From assembly GCA_963807925.1 (NCBI GenBank), contig CAWEDP010000001.1:310001-374000 (forward strand): a stretch of DNA of 64,000 nucleotides. The letters are read 5' to 3'. Every line of letters starts with the position of its first letter. Positions within the stretch are counted from its first letter, which is position 1. Under the pieces are notes generated by a model. That model had not been told where the DNA came from and did no database searches. It saw only the letters and a program-made list of their open reading frames with translations. Shown in pieces: positions 1 to 8,239 of the stretch. The DNA comes from CAWEDP01 sp963807925. GTDB taxonomy: Bacteria > Acidobacteriota > Vicinamibacteria > Vicinamibacterales > CAVVIG01. The position numbers and the translations under genes are program-made.

Positions 1-546
1 GCGGTGATTGCCGCCGTGCCGTGGACTGGCGTCTCCGACCTGTTCGGGTCGGACCCCGGCCCACTCCGCCACGTCGTCGATGGCGCACGAGGGATGTCGT
101 CGTCGCCCATCGTCACGGTCAATCTGTGGTTCGACCGACCGGTGCTCGACGAGCCGTTGGTCGGACTGCCGGGCCGGACCATGCAGTGGGCGTTCGACGC
201 GGGCACGCCTGCCGGCGGGAGCGCGTCGCATGTGTCGCTGGTGTCGAGCGGAGCGGACGCGATCGCCGGCCTGCCGAACCAAGGGCTGGTCGCCGAGGCC
301 CACGGCGAGCTCCTCCAGGCGCTGCCGGCGGTCCGGTCGGCCCGGCTGGTCCGATCGACGGTGGTTCGCGAACGTCACGCGACGTTCTCGCTCGCGCCTG
401 GCCAGCCGGCGCGCCCGGGGACCGTGACGCCGGTTCCGGGCCTCTACCTCGCAGGCGATTGGATCGACACCGGATTACCTGCGACGATCGAGAGTGCCGT
501 GCTGTCGGGTCACCGGGCGGCCGAACGTGTCTTGAGCCAGTCATGA
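1..546 (+). CDS. hpnE: Hydroxysqualene dehydroxylase HpnE, C-terminal part
   Basis: Open from the first base of the window, so the N-terminal FAD-binding half lies outside. The visible 181 residues end with the FAD-contacting motif GLYLAGDWIDTGLPATIES, followed by a helix with SGHRAAERVL. This is the C-terminal signature of amine-oxidase-like desaturases, and its wording closely matches HpnE, which converts hydroxysqualene to squalene for hopanoid synthesis. Phytoene desaturase-like relatives are the alternative. The stop overlaps the thiI start as ATGA, so the two are probably co-translated. The HpnE call rests on motif wording only. Confidence 0.8.
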   Translation, partial: AVIAAVPWTGVSDLFGSDPGPLRHVVDGARGMSSSPIVTVNLWFDRPVLDEPLVGLPGRTMQWAFDAGTPAGGSASHVSLVSSGADAIAGLPNQGLVAEAHGELLQALPAVRSARLVRSTVVRERHATFSLAPGQPARPGTVTPVPGLYLAGDWIDTGLPATIESAVLSGHRAAERVLSQS

Positions 547-1775
547 ATGCCGTCGTCATCCACTACAAGGAACTGGCGCTCAAGGGCCGGAATCGCCCCT
601 GGTTCGTCAAGCACCTCGTCCGCAACCTCCGGATGGCGCTCGGGGGATGCGGCGCGCGATCGATCCGGGGGGTCATGGGCCGAATCGAAATCGAGATCGA
701 CGCCACCGCCGGCGTGCCTGCGAGCTGGCCCGCGCTGCGCGAGCGGATTGGGCGCGTGTTCGGGATTGCCAACTTCTCGATCGCGGGACGCGTGCCGCTC
801 GACCTGGACCGGATCGCTTCGGCCGTCCTGACCGACCTCGGCGACACCAGCGTGTCGTCGTTTCGCGTGAGTGCACGGCGGGCGGACAAGCGGTATCCGC
901 TGACGTCGCCGGCGATCGAGCGAGAGGTCGGTGGACGCATCAAGCAGGCGAAGGGATGGCGCGTCGACCTGGACGATCCCGCGCTGACGATCCATCTCGA
1001 GATGATGTCCGACCACGCCTTCTACTACTTCGGCAAGGAGGCGGGCGCCGGCGGGCTGCCGAGCGGATCGGGCGGCCGCGTGGCGTGCCTGCTGTCGGGG
1101 GGCATCGATTCGCCCGTGGCTGCGTACAGGATGATGCGCCGGGGCTGCTCGGTCCTGCTGATTCATTTTCACAGCTACCCGATCCTGTCCCGCGCGTCGC
1201 AGGACAAGGTGCGCGAAATCGGCGCGCTGCTCGCCCGCTATCAGCTGCGCGCCCGCGTCGTGTTCGTGCCGTTCGGCGAGCTCCAGCAGCGGGTGCTGCT
1301 GGCGGTCGCGCCCGAGCTGCGCGTGGTGATCTATCGACGCCTGATGCTGCGCATCGCCGAGCAGCTCGCGCGCGCGTGGCGGGCCCGCGCGCTCGTCACC
1401 GGCGAAGCCGTCGGCCAGGTCGCCTCCCAGACGCTCGAAAACCTCACGCTGATCGGCTCGGCCACGACGATGGCGGTGCTGCGGCCGCTCGTGGGCATGG
1501 ACAAGGACGAGATCGTCGCCCAGGCGCAGGCGATCGGGACCTTCGACATCTCGATCATCCCCGATGAGGACTGCTGTCAGCTGTTCACCCCACGGCATCC
1601 GGCGACGCGCGCCCGTGAGAGCGAGATCGCGGCTGCGGAGCATACCTTGAGGATCCCGGAGATGGTCGCCGCGGCAGTCACCTCGTCGACGGTGGAGGAG
1701 TTTCGCTGGCCGGTGCTAACATACGCGGTTGCGCCGCAAGGGGACGCGACGCGGCAAGCGGAAGAGACGAGGTGA
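543..1775 (+). CDS. thiI: tRNA 4-thiouridine synthase ThiI
   Basis: 410 residues. The N-terminal ferredoxin-like and THUMP region spans roughly residues 1-165. It is followed by a PP-loop ATP pyrophosphatase domain with SGGIDSPVA near residue 184. A DEDCCQLFTPRHP segment near residue 342 matches the cysteine-containing end of the domain. ThiI adenylates uridine 8 of tRNA and accepts persulfide sulfur; it can also supply sulfur for thiamine thiazole. There is no C-terminal rhodanese domain, unlike E. coli ThiI (482 residues), so this is the short form. The ATG start is chosen because MNAVVIHYKELALKG is the family N-terminus and it overlaps the hpnE stop. Confidence 0.93.
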   Translation: MNAVVIHYKELALKGRNRPWFVKHLVRNLRMALGGCGARSIRGVMGRIEIEIDATAGVPASWPALRERIGRVFGIANFSIAGRVPLDLDRIASAVLTDLGDTSVSSFRVSARRADKRYPLTSPAIEREVGGRIKQAKGWRVDLDDPALTIHLEMMSDHAFYYFGKEAGAGGLPSGSGGRVACLLSGGIDSPVAAYRMMRRGCSVLLIHFHSYPILSRASQDKVREIGALLARYQLRARVVFVPFGELQQRVLLAVAPELRVVIYRRLMLRIAEQLARAWRARALVTGEAVGQVASQTLENLTLIGSATTMAVLRPLVGMDKDEIVAQAQAIGTFDISIIPDEDCCQLFTPRHPATRARESEIAAAEHTLRIPEMVAAAVTSSTVEEFRWPVLTYAVAPQGDATRQAEETR

Positions 1776-1778
1776 GCC

Positions 1779-2840
1779 GTGCTGCAGACCGTCAACAAGC
1801 TCCAGGAGATCCTCGGCGGCGACGCCGGGCTCCTCGACCATCAATGCAAGACGATCCCGAAGGACGCGCTCCACCTGCCGGGGCCTGACTCGATCGACAG
1901 GGTCTTCGCCCGCTCCGATCGGCCGACCCGCGTCCTCACGAGCCTTCACGCGATGCTGAACAGCGGCCGGCTCGCCGGCACGGGGTACGTGTCGATTCTT
2001 CCGGTCGACCAGGGGATCGAGCATTCCGCCGGCGCGTCGTTTGCGCCGAATCCCCTCTACTTCGACCCCGAGAACATCGTCAGGCTGGCCCTCGAAGGCG
2101 GCTGCAACGCGGTGGCGTCGACGCTCGGCGTGCTGGGCGCCGTCGCGCGCAAGTACGCTCATCGCATCCCCTTCCTGCTCAAGGTGAATCACAACGAGTT
2201 CCTCTCGTACCCGAACTGGTACGACCAGATCAGCTTCGCCAGCGTGAAGCAGGCGTTCGACATGGGCGCGGTCGCCGTCGGCGCGACCATCTATTTTGGA
2301 TCCGAGGAATCGAAGCGGCAGATTCAGGAAATCACCGAGAGGTTCCAGCAGGCGCACGAGCTCGGAATGTGCACCGTGCTCTGGTGTTACCTGCGCAACG
2401 CGGCGTTCAAGACCAAAGAGGCCGACTATCACGTGTCGGCCGACCTCACAGGCCAGGCGAACCACCTGGGCGTGACCATCGAGGCCGACATCATCAAGCA
2501 GAAGCTGCCCGAGAACAACGGCGGCTACACCGCGCTCAACTTCGGGAAGACGCACAAGGACGTCTACTCGAAGCTCACCACCGGCAACCCGATCGATCTC
2601 ACGCGGTATCAGGTGGCGAACTGCTACATGGGACGCGCCGGCCTGATCAACTCCGGCGGGGCCTCGTCGGGCGAGAGCGATCTGAAGGAAGCGGTGAAGA
2701 CCGCCGTCATCAACAAGCGCGCGGGCGGCATGGGCCTGATCTCGGGGCGCAAGGCCTTTCAGCGGCCGATGCCGGAAGGCATCGCGCTGCTCAACGCCAT
2801 CCAGGACGTGTACCTGGCCGGCGAGGTCACCATCGCCTGA
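1779..2840 (+). CDS. fbaB: Class I fructose-bisphosphate aldolase, FbaB/DhnA type
   Basis: 353 residues, close to the roughly 350 of E. coli FbaB. It should cleave fructose 1,6-bisphosphate to glyceraldehyde 3-phosphate and dihydroxyacetone phosphate through a Schiff-base lysine. Supporting segments are SILPVDQGIEHSAG near residue 68, the strand-end lysine in PFLLKVNHNEF near residue 134, and a C-terminal phosphate-binding stretch GLISGRKAFQRP. The start is GTG, three bases after the thiI stop, with GAGG upstream as a likely ribosome site. The gene probably shares the hpnE-thiI transcript, although no functional link is apparent. Confidence 0.9.
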   Translation: MLQTVNKLQEILGGDAGLLDHQCKTIPKDALHLPGPDSIDRVFARSDRPTRVLTSLHAMLNSGRLAGTGYVSILPVDQGIEHSAGASFAPNPLYFDPENIVRLALEGGCNAVASTLGVLGAVARKYAHRIPFLLKVNHNEFLSYPNWYDQISFASVKQAFDMGAVAVGATIYFGSEESKRQIQEITERFQQAHELGMCTVLWCYLRNAAFKTKEADYHVSADLTGQANHLGVTIEADIIKQKLPENNGGYTALNFGKTHKDVYSKLTTGNPIDLTRYQVANCYMGRAGLINSGGASSGESDLKEAVKTAVINKRAGGMGLISGRKAFQRPMPEGIALLNAIQDVYLAGEVTIA

Positions 2841-2858
2841 ACCCGACGCGGATCGGGT
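2841..2858 (+). terminator. Hairpin after fbaB, weak terminator candidate
   Basis: A six-base perfect stem (ACCCGA with TCGGGT) and six-base loop start directly after the aldolase stop, between convergent genes. No T-tract follows (CCCTCTG), so intrinsic termination is doubtful. Confidence 0.25.
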
Positions 2859-2894
2859 CCCTCTGTCCGCGTGTCTGCCCGCGCGTCGGACCTG

Positions 2895-3440
2895 TCAGAG
2901 TCGCACGGGGTGCAACAGGCCCTCGAGATAATCGCGGAGCCCGTCCCTGGTGCTTCGAAACGCGAGCTCGGTCCACGGGATGGCATCGGTGTGGAACTCG
3001 GTCGTCTCGAGACACTCGTCGTCGCACTTCAGCGTGCCGCCGATCGCGGTCGCCGCGTAGACGACGATGACCGGGGCGCGCCCCGGGTAGGAGTAGATGT
3101 TGACGAGACCGTCGAGCCGGACGTCGAGGCCGCACTCCTCGCGCGCCTCGCGGATCGCGGCATTGGTCAGCCTCTCGCCGCGATCGACGTACCCGCCCGG
3201 AAACACCCATTTGCCGTACCCGGGCTCGATCGCCCGCCGGACCAGCACGAGGTGCTTCTCCGGGGTCCTGATGATCGTGCCGACGGCCACCTTCGGATCG
3301 AGATAGAACACGAAGCCGCATGCCGCGCAGACCAGCCGCTCGGGCTCGCCAGCCTTGAGCACCCGCCGCTCGAGCGCACCGCCGCACTGCGGACAGAAGC
3401 GGTAGCCAGGCTCTTCGTCATGGGCGTGAAGCGGGTCCAT
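2895..3440 (-). CDS. NUDIX hydrolase with N-terminal zinc ribbon
   Basis: 181 residues. The N-terminus carries a zinc ribbon (CPQCGG near residue 16, CAACG near residue 38). A NUDIX domain follows, with a full box: GGYVDRGERLTNAAIREARE, then ECGL. The box binds Mg and hydrolyses nucleoside diphosphates linked to another moiety. The zinc ribbon plus NUDIX order resembles the NADH pyrophosphatase/ADP-ribose pyrophosphatase group, but the protein is shorter than NudC and lacks its SQPWPFPxS motif, so the substrate is unknown. The gene is convergent with fbaB and divergent from def, with 56 bases between the start codons. Confidence 0.87.
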   Translation of the reverse strand: MDPLHAHDEEPGYRFCPQCGGALERRVLKAGEPERLVCAACGFVFYLDPKVAVGTIIRTPEKHLVLVRRAIEPGYGKWVFPGGYVDRGERLTNAAIREAREECGLDVRLDGLVNIYSYPGRAPVIVVYAATAIGGTLKCDDECLETTEFHTDAIPWTELAFRSTRDGLRDYLEGLLHPVRL

Positions 3441-3482
3441 CAGGCTCGATCATGGGCGCAAGCGACCTGACAATCAAACGCA

Positions 3483-3488
3483 TATAAT
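3483..3488 (+). promoter_or_regulatory. -10 element of def, start-proximal
   Basis: A perfect TATAAT hexamer ends eight bases before the def ATG and there is no Shine-Dalgarno sequence in between. A transcript from it would begin at or next to the start codon (leaderless). A CTGACA lies only ten bases upstream, too close to be a -35 box. Confidence 0.55.
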
Positions 3489-3496
3489 CGGACACC

Positions 3497-4021
3497 ATGT
3501 CCATCCTGAAGGTCGCGCGCATGGGGCATCCCGTGCTTCGCACCAGAGCGCGACCGCTCGACCGATCGGCGCTGCGCGCTGCGATCGTGCAGAAGCTCAT
3601 CGACGACATGCTCGACACGATGGCCGAGTATCGCGGCGTGGGGCTCGCGGCGCCGCAGGTGCACGAAAACCTGCGCCTCTTCGTCGCCCTGCTCGGTCCT
3701 GACGACGATCAGGCCGAGAGCGAGCCGGTGGTGATCGTGAACCCCGAGATCGTACCGATCGGCGAGGACACCGTCGACGGGTGGGAAGGCTGTCTCAGCG
3801 TTCCCGACATTCGCGGCCGCGTTCCGCGCGCCCGCGAGATAGAGCTGCGCGCGCTCGATCGCAAGGGCACTCCGATCGAGCTGACGCTGCAGGATTTCCC
3901 GGCCCGCGTGGCACAGCACGAAGCCGATCACCTCGATGGCGTCCTGTTCTTCGACCGCATGCGGACGTTCGAATCGCTGACATTTCTCGACGAATACTCG
4001 CGGTACTGGGCGAAGGACTGA
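3497..4021 (+). CDS. def: Peptide deformylase
   Basis: 174 residues. Removes the formyl group from the N-terminal methionine of new proteins. All three family motifs are present: GVGLAAPQV near residue 48, EGCLSV near residue 97 with the metal-ligand cysteine, and QHEADHLDG near residue 139 with the HExxH metal ligands and catalytic glutamate. The start MSILKVARMGHPVLR matches the usual family N-terminus. It stands alone, with a -10 hexamer just before the ATG, and is convergent with the ThyX-family gene 36 bases downstream. Confidence 0.95.
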   Translation: MSILKVARMGHPVLRTRARPLDRSALRAAIVQKLIDDMLDTMAEYRGVGLAAPQVHENLRLFVALLGPDDDQAESEPVVIVNPEIVPIGEDTVDGWEGCLSVPDIRGRVPRAREIELRALDRKGTPIELTLQDFPARVAQHEADHLDGVLFFDRMRTFESLTFLDEYSRYWAKD

Positions 4022-4057
4022 GGGGCCCGCGGCTGGCGTCCGGCGCCCGCGCGGGCA

Positions 4058-5674
4058 TCAGTCGTCGTCGGGTCGCCGCGTCCGTTTCTCGTCCATGCGC
4101 CGTTCCTGCTGCAGCCGTTCGAGCTCGACGTGCGAATGATCCGCGAACCGCATGGCGTCGGCAATCGCCCGGTGGCCGGCGACCTCGGCAATCGCGCGAT
4201 GCATCAGCTGGCAGACGCGGCGATAGGCGGGGTGGCCCTGCGGCGCCGTGCGGAGCTCGATGACGTGCATCGCCTCGCGGGCGTTCAGTTCCATGTAGAA
4301 GCGCACGCGGTAGGCCATCAGCACCCCGTACGGCGCGACCTCACGAAGGCCGCGCGCCGAGAGCGCTTCGTACAGCTGCTGCGACCGCCGCATGACATCG
4401 CGCCAGTCTGACGCGGCGCCCACCTCCTCGATGGCCGCCGGTTCGGTGTACCCGTGTCGCGTGCTGAGCGGCTGCCACTCCAGCGTCAGCATGCGATGGC
4501 GCTGGAGGTCACGGAACGCTCCGTAGTCGGTCAGGAGGTCGAAGCGATACGTCGTGCGCTCGAACGCGCGCCCCGGCTTGTGCCGGCGGTTCGCGCGATC
4601 ACCGGTGTAGGCGCGAATGATGGCCGCGCGGTCGTCGGGCGACAGGCGGCGCGCGAGGTCGAGGAGCTGGCCGTCGGGCAGCGATGAGGCGGGGTACAAC
4701 GCCGCGGCCACGACCTTGAGCTCGCCGTCGGGGTCGAAATCGGTGAGCGTGACCTCCGGCCGATCCTCGGCGGCCGCGTCGGCGACGATCGGCGCCGCGT
4801 GCCGCTGGAATGCCCGGCGTGTCTCGGCCAGGTACTCGACCCAGCGTCCGCCGCGCGCCGGCTGATCGACGCGGGTGAGGAATGCCGGAATCACCTGGCG
4901 AAGCTCGGTGAGCATCGCCTCGGCATGCGTGCGCACCTCGTCGAGCGGATGCGCCAGCATCCGCAGCAGGAGCGCTTCGTACGCCTGTCCGGTGCCGAAC
5001 AGCCCGACGTTGGACTGCGTCGCCGCCGGGAGCAGGCCGCGCACCGTGTCGAGCGCCTTCGCCCGAATCACCGAGCGGTACACGCCGTCGGCGTCCTGCG
5101 GCGCCTTCGGGTACTTCGCGCGGAAGTGCGACTCGAGCGCCGGAATCCATCGCGCGTAGACGTCGAAGGCGCGATCCAGCGTCGCGACGAAGAGCGGCCG
5201 CAGGGGCGACCCGTCGAGCTCCGCCGGCACGTGGTACTTCCACCGCCCGTTCGGGCGGTCGGTATAGGGCACGTACCGCGTCGACTGCTCGAGGTACGCC
5301 ATCAGCCGGCCCCATTCGAGGACCTTCGTCAGCACATTGGACACGCCCTCGCAGGCGAGATGCGCGGTCCCGAGCTGTGCGACCGAATCGTCTCCGTACT
5401 CGCCGAGCACCCGTGCGTAGAGCCGCGCCGCGCGTTGGGTCCCCAGATCGGCCCTGGCCTCCGCGACCGCACCGGTCACCTGGTCCGCGAACTCGTCGAG
5501 GAACAGGCGCCGCAGCGACTTGGCGGAGCGGGAGTACCGCGCGAACAGGGCGCCCTTGACGACCTCGGGCAGGTTCCGAAGGCCGAAGACGGACCGGTCC
5601 GTGTTCGTGAAGTACGGAGCCAGCACGCGCGCCTCGTCCGGCGTGAAGCCCTCGGCGGCCGGCGGGACACCCAT
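4058..5674 (-). CDS. Tandem ThyX-family (FAD-dependent thymidylate synthase-like) protein
   Basis: 538 residues, about twice a normal ThyX (220-250). Two ThyX-like halves are visible. In the first, EWGRLMAYLEQSTRYVPY near residue 125 keeps the EQSxRY end of the RHRxxSxNExSxR signature but not its RHR. In the second, LQRHRMLTLEWQPLSTRHGY near residue 395 keeps RHR and the S-x-R end. ThyX makes dTMP from dUMP using FAD and methylenetetrahydrofolate. Because neither half has the full signature, whether this fusion makes dTMP is unproven. The start at 5674 has no Shine-Dalgarno sequence but has a TAGAAT hexamer nine bases upstream. Confidence 0.75.
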   Translation of the reverse strand: MGVPPAAEGFTPDEARVLAPYFTNTDRSVFGLRNLPEVVKGALFARYSRSAKSLRRLFLDEFADQVTGAVAEARADLGTQRAARLYARVLGEYGDDSVAQLGTAHLACEGVSNVLTKVLEWGRLMAYLEQSTRYVPYTDRPNGRWKYHVPAELDGSPLRPLFVATLDRAFDVYARWIPALESHFRAKYPKAPQDADGVYRSVIRAKALDTVRGLLPAATQSNVGLFGTGQAYEALLLRMLAHPLDEVRTHAEAMLTELRQVIPAFLTRVDQPARGGRWVEYLAETRRAFQRHAAPIVADAAAEDRPEVTLTDFDPDGELKVVAAALYPASSLPDGQLLDLARRLSPDDRAAIIRAYTGDRANRRHKPGRAFERTTYRFDLLTDYGAFRDLQRHRMLTLEWQPLSTRHGYTEPAAIEEVGAASDWRDVMRRSQQLYEALSARGLREVAPYGVLMAYRVRFYMELNAREAMHVIELRTAPQGHPAYRRVCQLMHRAIAEVAGHRAIADAMRFADHSHVELERLQQERRMDEKRTRRPDDD

Positions 5675-5683
5675 CGACGTCGT

Positions 5684-5689
5684 ATTCTA
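5684..5689 (-). promoter_or_regulatory. -10-like hexamer of ThyX-family gene
   Basis: TAGAAT on the minus strand, nine bases before the ATG at 5674. It fits the start-proximal -10 pattern seen at other genes of this window. Confidence 0.4.
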
Positions 5690-5734
5690 CGGTCGAAACG
5701 GCCGACCTCAGCCGCGGGCGTTGCCGACACCATC

Positions 5735-5740
5735 TATGAT
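5735..5740 (+). promoter_or_regulatory. -10-like hexamer of M20 dipeptidase
   Basis: TATGAT, six bases before the ATG at 5747. A transcript from it would start at about the ATG itself. Confidence 0.4.
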
Positions 5741-5746
5741 GGACGC

Positions 5747-7135
5747 ATGGACAACGTCATCGATTTCGTGAACGTGAACCGCGAGCGACACGTGGACGAG
5801 CTCAAGAACCTGCTCGCGATTCCCAGCATCAGCGCGCTGCCCGAGCATTCGGCCGACGTGAAACGGTGCGCGGACTGGTGCGCCGATCACATGCGGCACA
5901 TTGGCCTGCAGAACGTCCGCCTGATCGACACGCCGGGCAATCCGGTCGTGTACGGCGACTGGCTCGGCGCTCCAGGGGCGCCGACGGTCCTCTTCTACGG
6001 CCACTACGACGTGCAGCCGGTGGATCCGCTCGACCTGTGGCTGTCGCCGCCCTTCGACGCCACCGTCCGCGACGGCGAACTGTTCGCGCGGGGCGCGGCC
6101 GACGACAAGGGTCAGGTGTTCATGCACTTCAAGGCCATCGAGGCGCACTTGTCGCAGACCCGACGGCTTCCGGTGAACATCAAGCTGATGCTCGAGGGCG
6201 AGGAGGAAGTCGGCAGCGCCAACCTCGACGACTTCATCCGCGGCCACAAGGACGCCCTCCAGGCCGACGTCGTCGTCATCTCCGATACGTCGATGTTCGA
6301 TCGCGGCGTGCCGTCCATCTGCTACGGCCTGCGGGGCCTGGTGTACTGCCAGATCGACCTTCGCGGCAGCAGCACCGACCTGCATTCGGGCGTCTTCGGC
6401 GGCGCGGTGGCCAATCCCGCATTCGTCCTCGCGCAGATGATCGCGCAGATGAAGGATCGAAGCGGGCACGTCAAGGTGCCCGGTTTCTACGACGATGTGC
6501 GGCCGCTCGAGGAATGGGAGCGGCAGGCGTGGGCGCAGCTGCCGTTCAACGAGAAGAAGTATCGGAAGGACTTCGGCATTCCCAGGGTCTCCGGCGAAAC
6601 CGGCTACTCCACGCTCGAGCGCACCTGGGCGCGGCCGACGCTGGAGGTGAACGGCCTGTTGTCGGGTTTCACCGGCGCCGGCGCGAAGACGGTGCTGCCG
6701 GCGATTGCGATGGCGAAACTCAGCATGCGCCTGGTGCCCGACCAGAATCCGGACAGGATCGCGGATCTCTTCGAGGCGTACGTCCGGAAGCTGGCGCCGA
6801 AGACGGTGGAGCTGACCTTCACGCGGATGCACGGCGGCAAACCGTGGATGGCGTCGTACGAGAACCCGTACATCCAGGCGGCGGCGCGCGCCATCGAGCG
6901 CGGCTTCGGCCGGAAGCCGGTGTTCACGCGCGAGGGCGGATCGATTCCCGTCGTGTCGACCTTCCAGGAAGAGCTCGGGGTGCCGTCGGTGCTGTTCGGC
7001 GTCGGGCTGCCGGACGAAAATGCGCACGCCCCGAACGAGAAGCTGGACCTGGGCAATTTCCACAACGGCGTGATCGCGGCGGCGTATCTGTACAGCGAGA
7101 TCGCGGAGATCGCGCAGAGCGTTCCGGCGCCGTAG
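5747..7135 (+). CDS. M20 family metallodipeptidase
   Basis: 462 residues. A cytoplasmic two-zinc peptidase of the CNDP2/M20 dipeptidase group that hydrolyses dipeptides. Zinc ligands and catalytic residues sit in FYGHYDVQPVDP near residue 86, FARGAADDKGQ near residue 114 and LEGEEEVGSAN near residue 149. REGGSIPVVSTFQEELG near residue 395 and HAPNEKLDLGNFHNG near residue 429 supply the remaining ligands. A lid domain lies between them. No signal peptide is visible. The start is set at MDNVIDFVNVNRERHV because that is where family similarity begins and a TATGAT hexamer lies just ahead. It is divergent from the ThyX-family gene and convergent with the next gene. Confidence 0.9.
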   Translation: MDNVIDFVNVNRERHVDELKNLLAIPSISALPEHSADVKRCADWCADHMRHIGLQNVRLIDTPGNPVVYGDWLGAPGAPTVLFYGHYDVQPVDPLDLWLSPPFDATVRDGELFARGAADDKGQVFMHFKAIEAHLSQTRRLPVNIKLMLEGEEEVGSANLDDFIRGHKDALQADVVVISDTSMFDRGVPSICYGLRGLVYCQIDLRGSSTDLHSGVFGGAVANPAFVLAQMIAQMKDRSGHVKVPGFYDDVRPLEEWERQAWAQLPFNEKKYRKDFGIPRVSGETGYSTLERTWARPTLEVNGLLSGFTGAGAKTVLPAIAMAKLSMRLVPDQNPDRIADLFEAYVRKLAPKTVELTFTRMHGGKPWMASYENPYIQAAARAIERGFGRKPVFTREGGSIPVVSTFQEELGVPSVLFGVGLPDENAHAPNEKLDLGNFHNGVIAAAYLYSEIAEIAQSVPAP

Positions 7136-7140
7136 CGCCC

Positions 7141-7180
7141 GGCGGCTGACGGGCGCGTCGCGTCGCCGCGACCAGCCGCC
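7141..7180 (+). terminator. Hairpin between convergent genes
   Basis: Eight-base perfect arms (GGCGGCTG and CAGCCGCC) flank a GC-rich 24-base interior, followed by TTCC. It lies six bases after the dipeptidase stop and could serve both strands, but no long T-tract is present. Confidence 0.35.
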
Positions 7181-7209
7181 TTCCGACGTTGTGAGGCGCC
7201 GCTCCGGCG

Positions 7210-8109
7210 TCAGTTGAGGGACGCCACCCGGCGCCGCAGCGTCTTGACGTGCTCCCAGATCTGGTCGTGCTCGTCGCGGTCGCAGGTGCAGCCGGATGCC
7301 GCCGCCAGCTCGAGGTACGCCTGCAGATCGCGCAGCGCCGCCGAGAAGTCCTTCAGGTGGTAGGCGAGCAGGCCGCGATCGCGCAGCTCGTTGATGGCGG
7401 AGGGGTCGATTGCCAGCAGCAGCTCGGTGACGTCGCGCGCCTGAGGGAACGAGCGCATCAGCACGTAGGTGCGCTTCAGGTTCAACAGCATACGGACGAG
7501 AATCTGCTGCTTGGTGGCCCGTCGGCGCAGCAGCGAGTCGAACACGGCGTCGTCGCCCTCGTGGCGGCGCAGCAGCTCGCGGCAGGCGACCTCGGAGAGC
7601 AACGCGCCGCCGTGAAACGCGTCGATGATCAGATCCCGCCAGTACGCCTGCCCGCGCGGCGCCGGGCAGCGCACGAGAAAGTGGCCCGGGAAGTTGATCC
7701 CTTCGACGTGGAGGCCGGCGCGACGCGCGACCTCGAGGTAGAGCAGCGCCAGCGTGATCGGAATACCCGTCCGTCGATCCAGCACCTCGTTGAGGAAGCT
7801 GTTGCGCGGATCCCCGTAATGGAGCTCGTTGCCGACGAACCGGAGCTCGTTGAACAGGTAGTCGTTGAGCGCCAGCACGCGCGCGTGTCGATCCGGATCC
7901 ACCTCCAGCGGCGCCTCGCCGGGGAGGGAATGCGCGGCGGCCACGCGTACGCGCGCCTCGCGGCCGAGGGCGTCCAGCCGATCGAGATATGGTCCGGCCT
8001 CGAGCCGCGGATATTCGATCCTCGCGATCATCAGCGCCGCTACCGCGAGATCCGGGTCGGGGCTGAGCGCCGCGTATGTGAAGCTGCGGACCAGCTGCGG
8101 CTTGATCAC
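7210..8109 (-). CDS. SirB1-family transglutaminase-like protein with TPR tail
   Basis: 299 residues from the GTG chosen here; the frame stays open upstream to an ATG at 8175, which would add 22 unconserved residues. The core GIPITLALLYLEVARRAG then INFPGHFLVR near residues 125-155 is the signature of the SirB1/UPF0162 family, which has a transglutaminase-like fold. The C-terminal third (ARDVTELLLAIDPSAINELR onward) looks like two tetratricopeptide repeats. The biochemical role of the family is not established. Start choice: a TACACT hexamer lies seven bases before the GTG and no Shine-Dalgarno sequence is seen at either start. Confidence 0.8.
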   Translation of the reverse strand: MIKPQLVRSFTYAALSPDPDLAVAALMIARIEYPRLEAGPYLDRLDALGREARVRVAAAHSLPGEAPLEVDPDRHARVLALNDYLFNELRFVGNELHYGDPRNSFLNEVLDRRTGIPITLALLYLEVARRAGLHVEGINFPGHFLVRCPAPRGQAYWRDLIIDAFHGGALLSEVACRELLRRHEGDDAVFDSLLRRRATKQQILVRMLLNLKRTYVLMRSFPQARDVTELLLAIDPSAINELRDRGLLAYHLKDFSAALRDLQAYLELAAASGCTCDRDEHDQIWEHVKTLRRRVASLN

Positions 8110-8116
8110 TCCCGAG

Positions 8117-8122
8117 AGTGTA
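8117..8122 (-). promoter_or_regulatory. -10-like hexamer of SirB1-family gene
   Basis: TACACT on the minus strand, seven bases before the GTG at 8109; part of the recurrent start-proximal -10 pattern. Confidence 0.35.
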
Positions 8123-8239
8123 CCAAAAACAGGAGGGTGGCCTTCGGGAGCTGCCCGGAACGGCGCGCCGCCCACAGAGGGTCACCGGGCGCGGCGGGAA
8201 CGGCCTCGTCGCGCCCGGCGGGTCGGGTGAACGGACGGG

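Noticed and set aside
3467..3488. CTGACA as a -35 box for def
   Set aside because: Only ten bases separate it from TATAAT; a 16-18 base spacer is needed.
4799..5746. A 316-codon upstream extension of the M20 dipeptidase
   Set aside because: It lies antisense to the ThyX-family gene and has composition unlike the peptidase; the family N-terminus starts at 5747.
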